Assembly: GCF_001548375.1 (NCBI RefSeq)
Contig: NZ_AP017295.1
Coordinates: 2,638,501 to 2,702,500, forward strand
DNA length: 64,000 bases
DNA from: Nostoc sp. NIES-3756
GTDB taxonomy: Bacteria > Cyanobacteriota > Cyanobacteriia > Cyanobacteriales > Nostocaceae
Reading direction: 5' to 3'
Shown: positions 52,874 through 62,687 of the stretch, piece by piece
Position numbering within the stretch: the first letter of the stretch is position 1
Layout of the letters: each line of letters begins with the position of its first letter
The notes under the pieces: generated by a model
The model's input: the letters and a program-made list of their open reading frames with translations, nothing else
What the model was told of the DNA's origin: nothing
The model's database searches: none
Made by a program: the position numbers and the translations under genes

Positions 52874-54322
52874 CCCTCTTCTGTCACTTTCCGGATATAA
52901 TGAATAGAAGAAAGGAAAGATAAAACTCTACAAGGTAAGTAGAGCAATGGATGTAGAATTACAAATCCTGAAACATCTGCCAAGGGATGCCCAGCCAACA
53001 GTTGCGCTCGTAGATGAATATTGTGCAGAGTACAAAGACCTGTTTAAAGAAGTAAGAAATTATGAATGCTTCAAATATTTGCATTTAGGGATAATTTCGC
53101 CAATAAAAAGAAAATCACTACCAGAAATAGCCAAAGTAGTAAGTATAAACTCGGCACAATCATTACATCATTTTATGGCTAATTCAGATTGGTCAGTAAA
53201 GAAATTAAAGAACCGAAGATTAAAGAAGTTAAAGAGAGCATTAAATGGTCAGGCGATAACCGTAGTAATAGATGAAACGGGAGATAGGAAAAAAGGTAAA
53301 AAGACAGATTATGTAGCAAGACAATATCTAGGAAGCGTAGGAAAAGTAGATAATGGAATAGTGACAGTCAATGCCTATGGAGTTTATGACAATATAACAT
53401 TTCCATTATGTTTCAAAGTATTTAAACCGAAGGGGACGCTCAAAGAAGGAGATAAATATAAAACCAAAATAGAATTAGCGTCAGAAATTATTACAGAATT
53501 AATTAATCAGGGATTTAATATTGAATTGGTACTAGCGGATAGTTTGTATGGTGAAAGTAGCGAATTCATTAAAAAACTAAATGAATATGAATTAGCTTAT
53601 GTTGTAGCAATTAGAAGTAATCATGGAGTCTGGCTGCCAGCGTCGCAGAGCGTTAGAGCTAATAAGTGGTGCAAATTTGAGAGAACATTTAGTAATCAAA
53701 AATCTGAAACTAGATACATTCGAGAGATAGTTTATGGTAAAAGAAGAGCCATAACATACTGGGAAATAACTACTGACCCAGAAACAATGCCGGAAAATTC
53801 TACAACATTTATCATGACGAATCTTCAAGGGGATCTCAAGAAAACTTTAGGCGACCTATATGGATTAAGAACATGGGTAGAATATGGATTTCGGCAGTGT
53901 AAACAAGAATTAGGCTGGACAGATTATCGATTGACTAATTTCCAACATATTGAGAAATGGTGGGAGATTATTTTCTGTGTTTACACCATGATTAGCTTAA
54001 ATTCTCCAGCTTTTTTAGCTTTAACTCAAAAGAGTGAAATTACACCACAGATAAAACAAACTAGCTCTGCCGATTTTTCTCATCATCAGCAATGGAATCA
54101 TGGTTGTGGATGGAAGAATACTTTAAATAATTTTCGTCTAATTGTCCAACCGCTTTTACTATTTTGGTTAGTTTATCCCTGGATAAATATTTTTCCTAAT
54201 TCCAATTTATTTCTAGGTTTCAATCATTTAATTAACGCAATGAATCAATTTAAACCCTTTTACGCTTCTGGATAATTTTACTTGTTTACTATTTTCTCTC
54301 TACGGAAAGTGACAGAAGAGGG
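52874..54322 (+). mobile_element. Complete IS701-like insertion sequence
   Basis: A 1449-bp element bounded by a perfect 20-bp inverted repeat: CCCTCTTCTGTCACTTTCCG at 52874-52893 and its reverse complement at 54303-54322. It carries one transposase gene and is flanked by TTAG duplications, so it looks recent and able to move. Confidence 0.93.
52947..54275 (+). CDS. IS701-family transposase
   Basis: A 442-residue DDE transposase. Catalytic regions are ITVVIDETGDRKKGKKTDY (first Asp), ELVLADSLYGES (second Asp) and LRTWVEYGFRQCKQELGW, which carries the YGLRxWVExGFRxxKxELGW Glu motif. The frame is complete and unbroken, with AAGGTAAGTAGAGCA before the ATG. It fills nearly the whole element, leaving 53 bp and 27 bp between its ends and the two inverted repeats. 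Confidence 0.93.
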   Translation: MDVELQILKHLPRDAQPTVALVDEYCAEYKDLFKEVRNYECFKYLHLGIISPIKRKSLPEIAKVVSINSAQSLHHFMANSDWSVKKLKNRRLKKLKRALNGQAITVVIDETGDRKKGKKTDYVARQYLGSVGKVDNGIVTVNAYGVYDNITFPLCFKVFKPKGTLKEGDKYKTKIELASEIITELINQGFNIELVLADSLYGESSEFIKKLNEYELAYVVAIRSNHGVWLPASQSVRANKWCKFERTFSNQKSETRYIREIVYGKRRAITYWEITTDPETMPENSTTFIMTNLQGDLKKTLGDLYGLRTWVEYGFRQCKQELGWTDYRLTNFQHIEKWWEIIFCVYTMISLNSPAFLALTQKSEITPQIKQTSSADFSHHQQWNHGCGWKNTLNNFRLIVQPLLLFWLVYPWINIFPNSNLFLGFNHLINAMNQFKPFYASG

Positions 54323-57300
54323 TTAGTTACTCTCCTTCACCACTAGCGTTGACTCCGCAGTGCGCCCAAATTCTTCTGGTGCATATTGTAGGTGAACTTC
54401 TGCACCAGGCCAGGAAAACGTGCCAGGGGTAACGGAACGCACCAAATAATGTAGGCTGTAAACGCCTGGTTCTAGGTGGTCGGCATAGGCGATAATGCGA
54501 TCGCGGTAAATATTCCTAAAACCCAGTTCCCAGCTATCGGCTTTGGCTTGTAATGCGGCTGTGGTGGTTTGGAAACTTGCGTCAACGGCTTCTAAACCTG
54601 CTGGTAACGGATCTTTAATTACTAAGTGGTTTACAAGGCGATCGCATATAATTTCTAAACCAATATCAAACACTTGTCCAGGGGCTAAAGTCAAGGGTTT
54701 ATCTAAGGCGTAGATACCTGTTTTTTGTAAAACTTTCTCTGCATTTACTTGACTAATTTCGCGTGTTATGCGTAATCCGTTAAAGCGTCCTGGTTGGTTT
54801 CCTTGCAAGCGATAGTTATAAGCAACCAAATAGTGCAGAGTCCCATTACCCGATTTTTGCAGAGTTACATCATGACGACCGAGGGGTAATTGATTCATTG
54901 GTACATTTAACTGGAGGCTGGAATTTTGATAGCCTGCAAAGCGATTTTCCCCCAACTTCTTACCAGCTAACTGCACTGTGGCGACAAAATTAGGTGGTGT
55001 AGGTTGCAGTTGGCTATATTCTACCAAAGCTGTTAAGGCTTGAGCGTTGTCATAATCATTTTGCCATGTCCCGTTCCGGCGTAGTGCGAGAAGACTTTGC
55101 AGTAATTTATCTATCACTTCCGGCTGGCTTTGTTTGGCAATAAATAAGCGTAAAGCTTGCGCTTGTGCTGTAGTAGATGAACTCATCCATCCCCAACCAG
55201 AGGGTAAAGTAATAACGGCTGTGCGTCCAGTTTGATAGATGTTTTGTTGCAGCTTATTTAGTAATTGCTGAGATTCGTTTTGCCATTCGGGGAATTGGGT
55301 TAAGTAACGTGCTAATTTGATTTGAGTTACTAAATCAAAGTTGTTGCGTTGTGTGTAAATATCTGTAAGGAAAGTATTCCGCTTATCTCCCAATTCTGTT
55401 AATGCTATTAAAGCATGGAGTTGTAGTTGTCTTTTACATAGTTGCTGTGTACAGAAATTATACTGTCCAGGGTTTGCTAGGACTTTCTGCAAATAACTTT
55501 TGAGGCGAGATAACATTGCAGAATCGACAGAATTAGGGAATATCTGACTGGCTTTGACTAAAGATTCAGCCGCGTAGGTAGAAACCCAAGGGTCAGATTT
55601 TTCCTGTCCGGGAAAAGCAGCAAAACCACCATCAGCTATTTGCAGTTTTTGCAATTTTTCAACTGCTAAAATCGCCTGTTGGTTAGGATTGAATTGTGCA
55701 AATGTCTGTCCATATTTTTGGGCAATATTTTGGAGATTAGCTGCTATGACTAATTGACTCGCAGTGGGTTCTGTGAATGGTAAATCATTATTAGCTAATA
55801 CCTGTTTTGCGGGTGCTTTAATTTCCGGAATTAATGTACTCGCCAATTGAATATCCAACCCTCCAGCTTCGGGAAAGGTATTTTTATCAACATTTAAGGG
55901 GATTTTTACCTGCTTTTGGCTGACACCAGTTTCCACTACTTGTTCGGTAATTTCTATTGGTTTCACTTCCAAAGGTACGGCGAAAGCATCGGCGGCTGTA
56001 CCATTTAGTTGTGTAGTGAAGCGGACTGTACCAACTCCCACCCTATCAGCTACCATTGGGAAACGATAAGCCTGAGTTGTAGACTCAGCTTTGGTTTGTA
56101 GGCTGGTAGCTGTGGGATTTTTACTGTTAAACTTCACAGTGCCGCTAATTTCACCGTTAATTGCAAGGTTTCCTGTATTTCCGGTGTTGTTAGTAACGGA
56201 TAAACCTGCGAGAATGCGATCGCCTGGACGGACAAACTGTGGCAAGATGGCATTAGTTAGCAGTGGTTTAGTTGTGAGAAATGTCGTGTCTCCATTGCCA
56301 AAACGCAGATTTCCATCGGTAGCCACAGCCATGACTCGCCATGTAGTTAAGTCATCGGGTAATTTAAAGGTTATCTGTGCATTACCGTTAGCGTCGGTAA
56401 GAACAGAACCGTTGTAGTAAGCTAAAGCTTGAAAGTCAGTGCGGGTGCGAGTATTTGCAGCACCAGTGGAGAAGCCACCACCATAACCCCAACCTTTGGG
56501 TTTAGCTACATCCTGTGGTTGTAGGATAACTTGGGGACGGTTATCACTAAAGCGGGTAGATATTGGCTGTTCTGCGTATATTGTATCTACCAAATTCGGT
56601 GGACGATAACCAGAAAGCTGTAACACTGCCTCATTTACCACCATAACAGTAAATTGTCCTTTGGTGGGGTTTCCTTGGTTATCTTTCAGTTCTAGTTGTA
56701 ATGTTTCCTCTGCACCCGGTTCTAATGATGTTTGCACAGGCTTAACTTGCAATTTTAAATATTTATCCTGCAAGTTGACTTTAAAAGGAGTAAAGCCAAT
56801 TTTCACCAACTTATCTAAACTACCTACATCCACTTGATTAATAGGTTTACCCTGTCTAACTAACACAGCTTCAACGGCTGCATTCGGTAGCATTTCCGGC
56901 GTAACTTGAAATTGAATTTGTGGTGCGCTTCCCTGAACTTTAGTAAGTTGTTGATAAATGGGTTTGTCTTTAACTACAGCAAAATATAATTCTGCATCTG
57001 GATAAGGAGATTGAATTAAAGCGGTGGCAATTTCCCCAACTTTAAACTCCTTTTTGTCTAGCTTAACTTCTAAGACATTTTTATCTCTATCACCCCAGAA
57101 TACTTCACTTCCTCCAGTTACCCAAATTTGTGCATCTGTGGCACTTAATTCTGATTTAGCATCACTCAAATTAGCTCTAATGCGATATGCACCAGATTCA
57201 GGAGGTGTTAAATTTACTGATTGTGGACTACTAGTAGATGTAACGTCTGTTTGGGAAACTGTTTTATATTCAACTTGGTTTTTAGGTGTTTGGCTACCTT

Positions 57301-60031
57301 CTACTAATTGCGTAACGCTACTGTATTTTATCTGTTGTAATTCTAAACGTACACGTTGACCTGAGATTGATTTTCCTGTTGGTTCCGTAACGATAAATTC
57401 GATAGGGAAAGCTTTACCAGCATCAGCGATAAAATTACTTTTTAAGCCAATTAAACGATTATTGGGTAAGGCTGTAAAAGTCTTAGAATTAGCTACAGAA
57501 AGATTAGATACATCTGCAACTTGCACATCCACACGGTAATTCATCGGATAGGGTAAATCTTTCGCCACAGTTACCACCTGACTACTTTTACCATTAGCGT
57601 CCAACTGGCTATTAGTTTGTAATACTTCAGTAGGGACAGTAGGATTTTCTTCCGGCCAAAACCATTGGCGATCAAAAGTAAATTCTTCCCAACCTTTAGG
57701 GATAAAATTAGTCTGTTGGCGAGTTACGAAATATTTTGCTTCTCCACCCTCTACAGGCGCACCAAATAAATAATTGCTAGTTGTACTTATATCAACTTGC
57801 TCATCAATATAAGCAAATTCTTTATTTAAGTTAACCTCGACTTTAAAATTTGGTGGTTTAAACTCAGCTATGCGGAACTCTCCAGAAATTTCTAGTCCAT
57901 TCTTGCCTTTAGCCTGAATTGTATAGTAGCCTAAACGCTGAGTTTTATTGATAGGTAATTCTAGAGAGAAAGTTCCAAATTCATTTGTTGTTTGCGTACC
58001 TAAATTAGTCTTTTGCCCATCAGGATTGATTAAAGTTAATTGATAAACAGCATTTTTATCTTGCTGAATTATCCCATTTTGTAAATAATCAGCAAACCCA
58101 GTCAACCAAGCTTTTTCTCCTGGTTGATACAATTGTCTATCTGAAAAAATTACCCCGCGTGACTCTGGTTTACCATTTTGCCAACCTGCATCAATACCAT
58201 ATCCATAAGTACCACTATATTCTTCAGTTCTGGTAAATGCCCAATCTTGATTTTCACGGGCAATTACTAATAAATCTGGTGGTTTATTACTAGAATTGCA
58301 TCGCTGTATTTCTTCACGCTTAATTCTCAAAGTCCCACTATCATCAGTTTTACCTGTTGCACAAGGTACAGGTTCAGGACGCGATTTCGCTTGTAGTTTT
58401 GACTGATAAATTTCAATACTTGCACCTTTAACTGGCGCACCATCTGTTAAATGATTTACGCGAATTAACCCAGACTCAGGAAACCATTGAGTAAAGACAC
58501 CCAAGTTCGTCAGTTCTACTAAGCCATAAGTCGTAGGTTCTCGCCAAAGTTCTTTACCATTCTCCAGATATTTATTAGTACGAGCTTGCACTCCATAAGC
58601 TAACATTCCAGTATTAGCGTTGAGTTTCTCTTGCAGAGGAACAGTAACATCAACTGATTGATTTTTCTTAGCTGTTATTTGGAAGCTTTGCCATTCAGAA
58701 GGTTTGGCTAGTAAATCATTAGCATAATTAAAATAAACCAAGTCTGTAGGGTTAACTACTTGATAAGCGGCTTTATATTTAGATTCTGGTAAATTAACAG
58801 TGCTAATATTTAGCTGTAAATTCTTATTTGCAGGAAAAATATTTAAGTCTGAAGGAACCCAAATATCACCAGCTAAATCTCCAGTATCATATTTAAGTGT
58901 GATGGGTTTACCCAAAGTTTGCCCAAACTTATCTTTGAGATTCTCACCAATAGTAATTGTATAACTCTTAGCAGGTTCTAGGGCATAAGGATTAATCCCA
59001 ACAACTCTATCTTCGTCATTAACTCGCAAAATCCTCGAGATATCTTTTGGCGCAGGATTAATTTTGATATTTTCTTTAGCTGAATCTGCCACTAAGATAT
59101 TATTAAATTCTAATTGTGGACTACCTTTGATAAATCGTCCATAGGTTCCCCCTGCATCTGGTTGTCCATAAAAGCTGATTTTTTGAAATACTAGAGGTGC
59201 ATAAGTCGCCAACTTACTAGCAAATTCTTTCTCTGTTGGTAAATTGCCATAAGCAGGACGAATACCAGGAGAAAATACTAGGCGATAATTAGTAGCTTTT
59301 TCGAGATTTTGTTGAGGAATGAGATTATAAATCCAATTACGTGCTGAAGGGTGAAATTTCTTTAAAGGTTCCTCATTATCTAACGGCTTCTCTTCCTTGT
59401 TTAAAGTAACTTGGAAGCGCACACCCTCATTTTTACCTTCGGAAATTAACTGTAAATGTTCTTGTACAGATGGTATATCTAATTCAACATTGGAAGTAAA
59501 CTTTAGTTTGGGTTTGACATCTATAGGTTCCGCCTCAGCTTTCTCAATAGGATTTACACCGGGTAAATTGGTGAGATTGATAGATTCAGTATTAAAAGTC
59601 CAAGATAAATCTTTGTTTAATCGATGATTTTTTAAATCTGCTAAACCTGCTTTGAGAGTAACTTGTAATCTTGTAGCAATTGGTAATGCTTGATCAGCTT
59701 GAAATCCCACCATGCGCGGTGTCAAAAAGCGAAATTGTCCCGGTAATGGCGGCCAAAGCGCAAACTTTTGTAATATCTGTTGCTGTTCTGGACTATCCAA
59801 ACTTTCAACTGGAATTAAAGCCTCTTTAAAACGAATCCGAATTTGATTTAAAGGTTTCGCCTCTCCAATAGGACTAATTTGTTCAATCCAATCTGGTAAT
59901 TGGGGCGGTGTCAGTGGCGAAACTATTGGTAATGGTTCCCTTCCCGATTTAATTCCAAAAAAACTACAACCCCCTATCCCCAACACCAACACCAGCACAA
60001 AAAAACACCGTATAAAAACTCTAATAATCAT
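54323..60031 (-). CDS. Bacterial alpha-2-macroglobulin lipoprotein without a thioester
   Basis: 1902 residues. The N-terminal lipobox LGIGGC (Cys22) marks a lipoprotein anchored to a membrane facing the periplasm. A string of macroglobulin domains follows, with the bait region about half way. Then comes the A2M core (LTTWRVMAVATDGNLRFG, TKPLLTNAILPQFVRPGD) and the helical thioester-type domain (IADGGFAAFPGQEKSDPWVS). Where thioester members have CxEQ, this protein reads LANNDLPFTEPTASQL, so no thioester can form; it resembles the YfaS-type class. It probably traps or inhibits proteases near the cell wall. It diverges from pbpC, the usual partner. Its stop codon overlaps the IS target duplication. 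Confidence 0.92.
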   Translation of the reverse strand: MIIRVFIRCFFVLVLVLGIGGCSFFGIKSGREPLPIVSPLTPPQLPDWIEQISPIGEAKPLNQIRIRFKEALIPVESLDSPEQQQILQKFALWPPLPGQFRFLTPRMVGFQADQALPIATRLQVTLKAGLADLKNHRLNKDLSWTFNTESINLTNLPGVNPIEKAEAEPIDVKPKLKFTSNVELDIPSVQEHLQLISEGKNEGVRFQVTLNKEEKPLDNEEPLKKFHPSARNWIYNLIPQQNLEKATNYRLVFSPGIRPAYGNLPTEKEFASKLATYAPLVFQKISFYGQPDAGGTYGRFIKGSPQLEFNNILVADSAKENIKINPAPKDISRILRVNDEDRVVGINPYALEPAKSYTITIGENLKDKFGQTLGKPITLKYDTGDLAGDIWVPSDLNIFPANKNLQLNISTVNLPESKYKAAYQVVNPTDLVYFNYANDLLAKPSEWQSFQITAKKNQSVDVTVPLQEKLNANTGMLAYGVQARTNKYLENGKELWREPTTYGLVELTNLGVFTQWFPESGLIRVNHLTDGAPVKGASIEIYQSKLQAKSRPEPVPCATGKTDDSGTLRIKREEIQRCNSSNKPPDLLVIARENQDWAFTRTEEYSGTYGYGIDAGWQNGKPESRGVIFSDRQLYQPGEKAWLTGFADYLQNGIIQQDKNAVYQLTLINPDGQKTNLGTQTTNEFGTFSLELPINKTQRLGYYTIQAKGKNGLEISGEFRIAEFKPPNFKVEVNLNKEFAYIDEQVDISTTSNYLFGAPVEGGEAKYFVTRQQTNFIPKGWEEFTFDRQWFWPEENPTVPTEVLQTNSQLDANGKSSQVVTVAKDLPYPMNYRVDVQVADVSNLSVANSKTFTALPNNRLIGLKSNFIADAGKAFPIEFIVTEPTGKSISGQRVRLELQQIKYSSVTQLVEGSQTPKNQVEYKTVSQTDVTSTSSPQSVNLTPPESGAYRIRANLSDAKSELSATDAQIWVTGGSEVFWGDRDKNVLEVKLDKKEFKVGEIATALIQSPYPDAELYFAVVKDKPIYQQLTKVQGSAPQIQFQVTPEMLPNAAVEAVLVRQGKPINQVDVGSLDKLVKIGFTPFKVNLQDKYLKLQVKPVQTSLEPGAEETLQLELKDNQGNPTKGQFTVMVVNEAVLQLSGYRPPNLVDTIYAEQPISTRFSDNRPQVILQPQDVAKPKGWGYGGGFSTGAANTRTRTDFQALAYYNGSVLTDANGNAQITFKLPDDLTTWRVMAVATDGNLRFGNGDTTFLTTKPLLTNAILPQFVRPGDRILAGLSVTNNTGNTGNLAINGEISGTVKFNSKNPTATSLQTKAESTTQAYRFPMVADRVGVGTVRFTTQLNGTAADAFAVPLEVKPIEITEQVVETGVSQKQVKIPLNVDKNTFPEAGGLDIQLASTLIPEIKAPAKQVLANNDLPFTEPTASQLVIAANLQNIAQKYGQTFAQFNPNQQAILAVEKLQKLQIADGGFAAFPGQEKSDPWVSTYAAESLVKASQIFPNSVDSAMLSRLKSYLQKVLANPGQYNFCTQQLCKRQLQLHALIALTELGDKRNTFLTDIYTQRNNFDLVTQIKLARYLTQFPEWQNESQQLLNKLQQNIYQTGRTAVITLPSGWGWMSSSTTAQAQALRLFIAKQSQPEVIDKLLQSLLALRRNGTWQNDYDNAQALTALVEYSQLQPTPPNFVATVQLAGKKLGENRFAGYQNSSLQLNVPMNQLPLGRHDVTLQKSGNGTLHYLVAYNYRLQGNQPGRFNGLRITREISQVNAEKVLQKTGIYALDKPLTLAPGQVFDIGLEIICDRLVNHLVIKDPLPAGLEAVDASFQTTTAALQAKADSWELGFRNIYRDRIIAYADHLEPGVYSLHYLVRSVTPGTFSWPGAEVHLQYAPEEFGRTAESTLVVKESN

Positions 60032-60071
60032 ATTTTTATAAACTTAAGATTACAGTAACTAAACTCCTCTC

Positions 60072-60115
60072 AACCTCCGCGCCCCTCTGCGTTAACCTCC
60101 GCACCCCTCTGCGTT
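60072..60115. repeat. Two tandem copies of a 22-bp dispersed repeat
   Basis: AACCTCCGCGCCCCTCTGCG plus TT, at 60072-60093 and 60094-60115, with one mismatch. A third relative lies at 38875-38896. It lies in the divergent promoter region between the macroglobulin gene and pbpC. Confidence 0.75.
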
Positions 60116-60292
60116 AAAAAAATAAAACTTATTACCATAGATACCCAATCAAAACCACTTGTTCCAAAAACAACTACAATCCTTAACAAAGAATTATTTC
60201 TTAACTTTTATCAACAACATTATTTAGGAAATAAATCATTTCCTACTGTAGTTATTATTTAAAATAAATTCTTTTAGACAGGGTACTCCCTG

Positions 60293-62632
60293 ATGAAATT
60301 TATAAAGCGTTCGCTCTCTAAAATGCAGCAGACTAGTAAGGTAATGCTAGCTGTGCTGCTAATCTGCCTAGTCATCCGCTCAATACCCTATCTTGTGCCA
60401 ATTCATGCCGCAGATATCGCCCAAAATCAACTGGCAATGCAGTTTAGCGATCGCAATGGGCTACTATTAGGAACAATCCTTACCCGTGACCAAGAACATA
60501 CCTCAGTAGTACCACTAAATCAGGTATCCCCCCAATTTATCCAAGCGCTGTTATCCGCCGAAGATGGTAGCTTTTATGATCACGGCGCATTAGATTTAAA
60601 AGCCATTGTCCGCGCCATCCAACAAGCCATCCACGCCAAAAGAATTGTTTCCGGCGCTTCCACAATTACCATGCAGTTAGCGCGGATGTTAGAACCAGTT
60701 CCCCGCAGCCTGTCAGGGAAAATCCAAGAAATTTGGTTAGCATGGCGGTTAGCGGCGGGGATGAGTAAAGATGAAATCCTCTCTGCCTACATCAATCGCC
60801 TACCAATGGGTGGCAATATATATGGTGTAGAAGCAGCCGCCCAAACTTACTTTTCCATCCCCGCCAGTGACTTGAACCTAGCCCAAGCCAGCTTGTTGGC
60901 GGCTATCCCCAACAACCCCACCTACTTCAACCCTTACGAACATTGGGAACGCCTCAAGCAACGGCAAAAATACGTCCTTAATCGTATGGTACAGGAAGGT
61001 TATATAAGTGCGGCGATCGCCCAACGCACATCAACAGAAAAAGTTGTCTTCCAGTCCAACCAACGCGGAATTATCGCTGCACCACATTTTCTATTCTGGC
61101 TAGCTAACCAAGCCCCCCTTAAAAAAGAGAAAAATCAAGCCCCCCTTTTTAAGGGGGGTTGGGGGGATCAATCAGTTATCCACACCACCATCAACCGCCC
61201 CTTACAGCAATTCGTCGAAGCCCAAGTACAACAAGTAATTTCCACCCTCGCCGCCAACAACGTCCATGACGCAGCCGCCCTAGTAATTGACAACCACACA
61301 GGTGAAGTTCTCGCTTACGTCGGTTCCCCAGATTACTTTAACCAAACCAAACTCGGACGCAACGACGGAGTACAAGCCCTACGTCAACCCGGTTCTACCC
61401 TCAAACCCTTCGTCTATGAATTAGCCCTAGAAAAAGGTTTAATTCGCCCTAACACCATCCTGGCAGATATCCCCACCCACTACGCCATTCCCGGCGCACA
61501 ACTCTACAGCCCAACCGACTACACAGAGAACTTCCTCGGCCCCGTGCGAGTACGTATCGCCTTAGCCAATTCCCTCAACGTCCCAGCCGTGCGGGTGTTA
61601 GAAAAAGTAGGTGTACCAACCTTCTTACAACGCCTGCATCAACTAGGATTTACCCACCTCAACCAAACCCCAGAATACTACGGCTTAGGCTTAACCCTTG
61701 GTAGTGGTGAAGTCAGTCTCTGGGAACTAGCTCAAGCCTACCTCACCATCGCCAGACAAGGACAACCCACCCCCCTAATTACCACCCTCCCCCACTCTCG
61801 GTTGGTGAATCTCGACTCCGCTCGATTACCGCTAGTCGAACCACCATCTCCTACAAATTGGCAACTAATCACCAACATCCTCAGCGATAGTCACGCTCGT
61901 GCCACCGCTTTTGGTGTAGACTCAGTATTAAACTTGCCCTTTCCCGTGGCTGTTAAAACTGGTACTTCTTCCAACTTTCGTGATACTTGGACAGTCGGCT
62001 TTACCACCGACTACACCGTCGCCACCTGGGTAGGTAACTTCAACGGTGAACCCATGCGCCAAGTATCCGGCGTAACAGGTGCAGCGCCCTTATGGAATCG
62101 GATTATGTTGCATCTGCACGAACATGAGGAACCAGCAACATTTACCCCTCCAGTTGGTTTGATACAACTACCCATTTGTGCAGTTACAGGGTTACGACCA
62201 ACACCAGACTGTAGCTCAGTAGTGCAAGAATATTTTTATCCTGAAGATCAGACCAAATATGCACAGGAAACTCAGTTCACCTTGCCACCAGAGTATAACG
62301 AGTGGTTAGCCAAGCAACAATCAAGTTTTACTGGCAATGATTTGAGAATTGTATCCCCTCATGATGGCGATGTATTCTTGCTGTATCCCAATGAAGCAGC
62401 ACAAAAATTAGAATTTAAGCTAACGGGAAATAAATCTGCACCTGTAGAGTGGTGGCTGAATGGCGAAAAGCTAACGACTCAATCACCCAGTTCGTTATTT
62501 TGGTCTTTGCATCCTGGTAACTGGACTTTAGAAGCTAGGAGCAGTGAAACGAGCGATAAGGTAAGCTTTCAGGTGAAATTGGCAAATACTAAACCTACCC
62601 GCCGAGGTTTTTCTATTGCTAATAAAAGGTAG
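60293..62632 (+). CDS. pbpC: Penicillin-binding protein 1C
   Basis: A 779-residue bifunctional peptidoglycan synthase. One membrane anchor (about 17-37) is followed by the GT51 glycosyltransferase, with SAEDGSFYDHGALDLKAIVR and GASTITMQLARML (about 88-270). The transpeptidase has the catalytic Ser in GSTLKPF (SxxK, about 366), SLN (about 425) and KTGTSS (about 554). The C-terminal BiPBP_C domain follows (about 685-770). Two repeat-derived stretches lie in frame at about 273-294 and 499-519. PBP1C usually pairs with the divergent macroglobulin gene for repair of the wall. Confidence 0.93.
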   Translation: MKFIKRSLSKMQQTSKVMLAVLLICLVIRSIPYLVPIHAADIAQNQLAMQFSDRNGLLLGTILTRDQEHTSVVPLNQVSPQFIQALLSAEDGSFYDHGALDLKAIVRAIQQAIHAKRIVSGASTITMQLARMLEPVPRSLSGKIQEIWLAWRLAAGMSKDEILSAYINRLPMGGNIYGVEAAAQTYFSIPASDLNLAQASLLAAIPNNPTYFNPYEHWERLKQRQKYVLNRMVQEGYISAAIAQRTSTEKVVFQSNQRGIIAAPHFLFWLANQAPLKKEKNQAPLFKGGWGDQSVIHTTINRPLQQFVEAQVQQVISTLAANNVHDAAALVIDNHTGEVLAYVGSPDYFNQTKLGRNDGVQALRQPGSTLKPFVYELALEKGLIRPNTILADIPTHYAIPGAQLYSPTDYTENFLGPVRVRIALANSLNVPAVRVLEKVGVPTFLQRLHQLGFTHLNQTPEYYGLGLTLGSGEVSLWELAQAYLTIARQGQPTPLITTLPHSRLVNLDSARLPLVEPPSPTNWQLITNILSDSHARATAFGVDSVLNLPFPVAVKTGTSSNFRDTWTVGFTTDYTVATWVGNFNGEPMRQVSGVTGAAPLWNRIMLHLHEHEEPATFTPPVGLIQLPICAVTGLRPTPDCSSVVQEYFYPEDQTKYAQETQFTLPPEYNEWLAKQQSSFTGNDLRIVSPHDGDVFLLYPNEAAQKLEFKLTGNKSAPVEWWLNGEKLTTQSPSSLFWSLHPGNWTLEARSSETSDKVSFQVKLANTKPTRRGFSIANKR
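61109..61175. repeat. CCCCCCTT...AAGGGGGG dispersed repeat inside pbpC
   Basis: Two copies of AAGCCCCCCTT, at 61110 and 61138, the second running into TTTTTAAGGGGGGTTGGGGG to form a palindrome. It encodes KKEKNQAPLFKGGWGDQS between the GT51 and transpeptidase domains. This kind of palindrome normally lies between genes in cyanobacteria. Confidence 0.8.
61789..61850. repeat. GGTTGGTGA...CGAACCACC dispersed repeat inside pbpC
   Basis: It has the frame CCCACTCTCGGTTGGTGA ... GTCGAACCACCATCTCC and matches the intergenic copy at 36172-36215 apart from a longer centre. It encodes HSRLVNLDSARLPLVEPPS between SLN and KTG of the transpeptidase. Confidence 0.7.
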
Positions 62633-62687
62633 CAATTTTGGCAGTAACACCTGTGAATTTATACCAGTGTTGAGTTAAAAAAGAAAC

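Larger units (their letters stand above)
52870..54326. repeat. 4-bp target duplication TTAG flanking the IS
   Basis: TTAG at 52870-52873 and TTAG at 54323-54326 flank the element exactly. This fits the YTAR targets known for the IS701 family. The right copy contains the TAA stop of the minus-strand macroglobulin gene. Confidence 0.85.

Noticed and set aside
56091..56417. A 108-codon frame antisense to the macroglobulin gene
   Set aside because: Shadow of a long, well-supported gene.
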